Shown here: positions 63,931 to 64,000 of the stretch, piece by piece
Numbering within the stretch: position 1 is the first letter of the stretch
How the letters are laid out: every line of letters begins with the position of its first letter
NCBI GenBank assembly: GCA_000934455.1
Contig: KN884927.1
Location: forward strand, 6,510-70,509
Direction of reading: 5' to 3'
DNA: 64,000 nt
Source of the DNA: Apostichopus parvimensis
Taxonomy: Eukaryota > Echinodermata > Holothuroidea > Aspidochirotida > Stichopodidae
Notes under the pieces: generated by a model
Databases searched by the model: none
Seen by the model: the letters and a program-made list of their open reading frames with translations, nothing else
What the model was told of the DNA's origin: nothing
Position numbers and translations under genes: made by a program

Positions 63931-64000
63931 TCACGGTTATACATGAAGTAGTGGATATGTTTCTCAAAATAGCTTTGTATATCGGATTGATGTATGCACA

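Noticed and set aside
1-64000. CRISPR arrays, bacterial operons, rRNA genes
   Set aside because: No regular repeat-spacer arrays, ribosome-binding sites or rRNA-like blocks; introns and SINEs show a eukaryotic genome.

Overview
The window looks like nuclear DNA of a marine invertebrate deuterostome. An echinoderm, possibly a sea cucumber, is my best guess. The grounds are AT-rich sequence, short exons in long introns, tRNA-derived SINEs, a CR1/L2/Jockey-like LINE, and protein families often expanded in such genomes (THAP transposases, SWIM/YqaJ nucleases, DUF7869 proteins, KMT5A-like SET proteins). The species is an inference. Family calls come from reading the translations; no database was searched.

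Layout. At 0-5.5 kb (+) are seven exons that join in phase into the last 249 residues of a tyrosine-kinase-like domain. Its catalytic loop and DFG motif are altered, so it is a probable pseudokinase, and its tail carries a YVPM motif. A SINE sits in the last intron. At 8.4-10.9 kb (-) is a decayed LINE, followed by two more SINEs. At 16.42-23.33 kb lies a DNA transposon that appears complete at both ends. It has matching terminal inverted repeats, a THAP + HTH + DDE transposase on the plus strand and, convergent with it, a spliced SAP-SWIM-YqaJ nuclease on the minus strand. This two-gene plan fits the ISL2EU (IS4EU) group. Both genes carry a few lesions.

From 26 to 37 kb there are isolated exon-like pieces: an Ig-like exon (-), a well-spliced exon of unknown family (-), an unrecognised minus-strand locus with a tandemly repeated coding segment, and an apolipoprotein-L-like remnant (+). 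At 45.0-48.3 kb (-) a DUF7869-family coding region is followed by two exons of a KMT5A-like SET domain with a frame break. A lone SAM-like exon lies at 51.8 kb. The rest, especially 37-44 kb and 52-64 kb, is gene-poor. It holds minisatellites, a 160-bp tandem repeat and a 440-bp direct repeat.

Two 50-N gaps are present. The first is flanked by identical 95-bp sequence on both sides, so it is probably an unmerged contig overlap. The clearest functional unit is the two-gene transposon; the clearest host gene is the pseudokinase.
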